A stretch of DNA of 64,000 nucleotides from NCBI RefSeq assembly GCF_001522545.3, contig NC_031768.1:97585781-97649780 (forward strand), in the 5' to 3' direction. The DNA is from Parus major. Lineage: Eukaryota > Chordata > Aves > Passeriformes > Paridae. The translations under genes and the position numbers were made by a program. Of the stretch, positions 63,343 to 64,000 are shown piece by piece; the first letter of the stretch is position 1; each line of letters begins with the position of its first letter. Under the pieces are notes generated by a model, which made no database searches, was not told where the DNA came from, and saw only the letters and a program-made list of their open reading frames with translations.

Positions 63343-63382
63343 ATTCCCACTGAAGTGAATAGCCCTTCATTCCAGTGGGAAT
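63343..63382. other. 17-bp inverted repeat (hairpin)
   Basis: The arm 63343-63359 (ATTCCCACTGAAGTGAA) pairs with 63366-63382 at 15 of 17 positions around a 6-base loop. One mismatch would be a G-U wobble. The stem is shorter than a normal pre-microRNA. It could be a small fold-back or a palindromic regulatory site. Confidence 0.8.
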
Positions 63383-64000
63383 TTGTGCCGTCACTTCAAA
63401 TGTTATGCGTATAAGTTAATTTCACACTGCTTCAGGACTTTGTTTTCAAACTACCAAAAGGGTTAAGAACTGAGAAGGAAACACTTGCCAAACCCTCTGG
63501 TCTAAACTAAGGGTAAGGGATTTTTGGGTTTTTTTATTTATTTTTTTTTTGCATGGGGGGATGTGCAGGTGGGTGGACAATGGCCAGAAAGAGAGAGGGA
63601 AATAAGGACTGGAAATAAAGTACAATCTTTTGTATTTCTAAAGCTCAAAGATGCTTTTGAACAGGACTGCTGCCAACTGTGGAAAACCATCTTTTTATGG
63701 AAAAAATATGCCAGTGACAACGGATTTACAAGAACTGAGCCAGTGTGTCCTATACGCATTTATTCCATATTATGCAAGATTAATTGTTTGGAGCATCATG
63801 CCTTCAGGAGTGTTCTAAGCATCGGGGAGCCAAATTTAGACTTGATATCATGAAGTCAAATTTCCTTTTGTACCACAAAGTCCCCAGGATGCCTGGTTAC
63901 AACAGTGCTGAATCTGGCACTGGAAGATGTTACCTACAGACTGGGCACAGTACCGCTTAAATATGACAAATTGCATTTGCTTCCTTAGCCTGCATGAATC
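63383..64000. other. AT-rich non-coding stretch to window end
   Basis: It contains a T-rich run near 63530-63550 and a 109-codon plus-strand frame (63524-63853) that begins inside that run and matches nothing I know. Confidence 0.5.

Noticed and set aside
1..64000. tRNA, rRNA, CRISPR arrays, insertion sequences, operons and bacterial ribosome sites
   Set aside because: I looked for tRNA box motifs, spaced direct repeats and prokaryotic gene packing. None were seen, and the CR1 fragments place the DNA in a bird or close relative.

Overview
The window reads as AT-rich, CpG-poor, non-coding nuclear DNA from a bird, most likely intergenic or deep-intronic. The best evidence for a bird is two CR1 LINE 3' ends on the + strand near 57.0 kb and 58.0 kb, both carrying the typical ATTCTATG-type terminal repeats. 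Several LTR-like relics of the kind found in birds also occur. I found no operon-like layout, no bacterial-style gene packing, and no protein-coding gene I can recognise. The many short open frames are about what chance gives in 64 kb of this composition. I cannot name the species, chromosome or neighbouring genes.

Layout. At 1-37 kb the DNA is mostly unique-looking and AT-rich. It holds short homopolymer and TA repeats, a few GC-richer islands (2.9-3.5 kb, 11.9-12.6 kb), and one striking near-perfect hairpin at 977-1041. At 37-40 kb there are two assembly gaps, 315 and 540 Ns. The first sits inside a probable minus-strand LTR. The second is flanked by a 9-bp polypurine tandem repeat that probably explains it. 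At 45-52.4 kb lies the most mobile-element-rich part: a minus-strand LTR end with a primer-binding-site-like motif (45.1 kb), a purine tract (46.7 kb), a retrocopy-like poly(A) tail (47.6 kb), a plus-strand LTR with CCAAT, TATA and AATAAA in order (50.7-51.0 kb), and a second plus-strand LTR end plus primer-binding-site-like motif (52.2 kb) that resembles the 45.1 kb one. At 53-64 kb there are a TA microsatellite, the two CR1 fragments, two weak candidate exons (55.8-56.1 kb minus; 61.27-61.45 kb plus), small tandem repeats and a second hairpin at 63.34 kb.

No set of genes working together can be described. The most useful leads are the 977-1041 hairpin, the pair of related LTR ends, and the two candidate exons. 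All need comparison with other bird genomes or RNA data, which I could not run.
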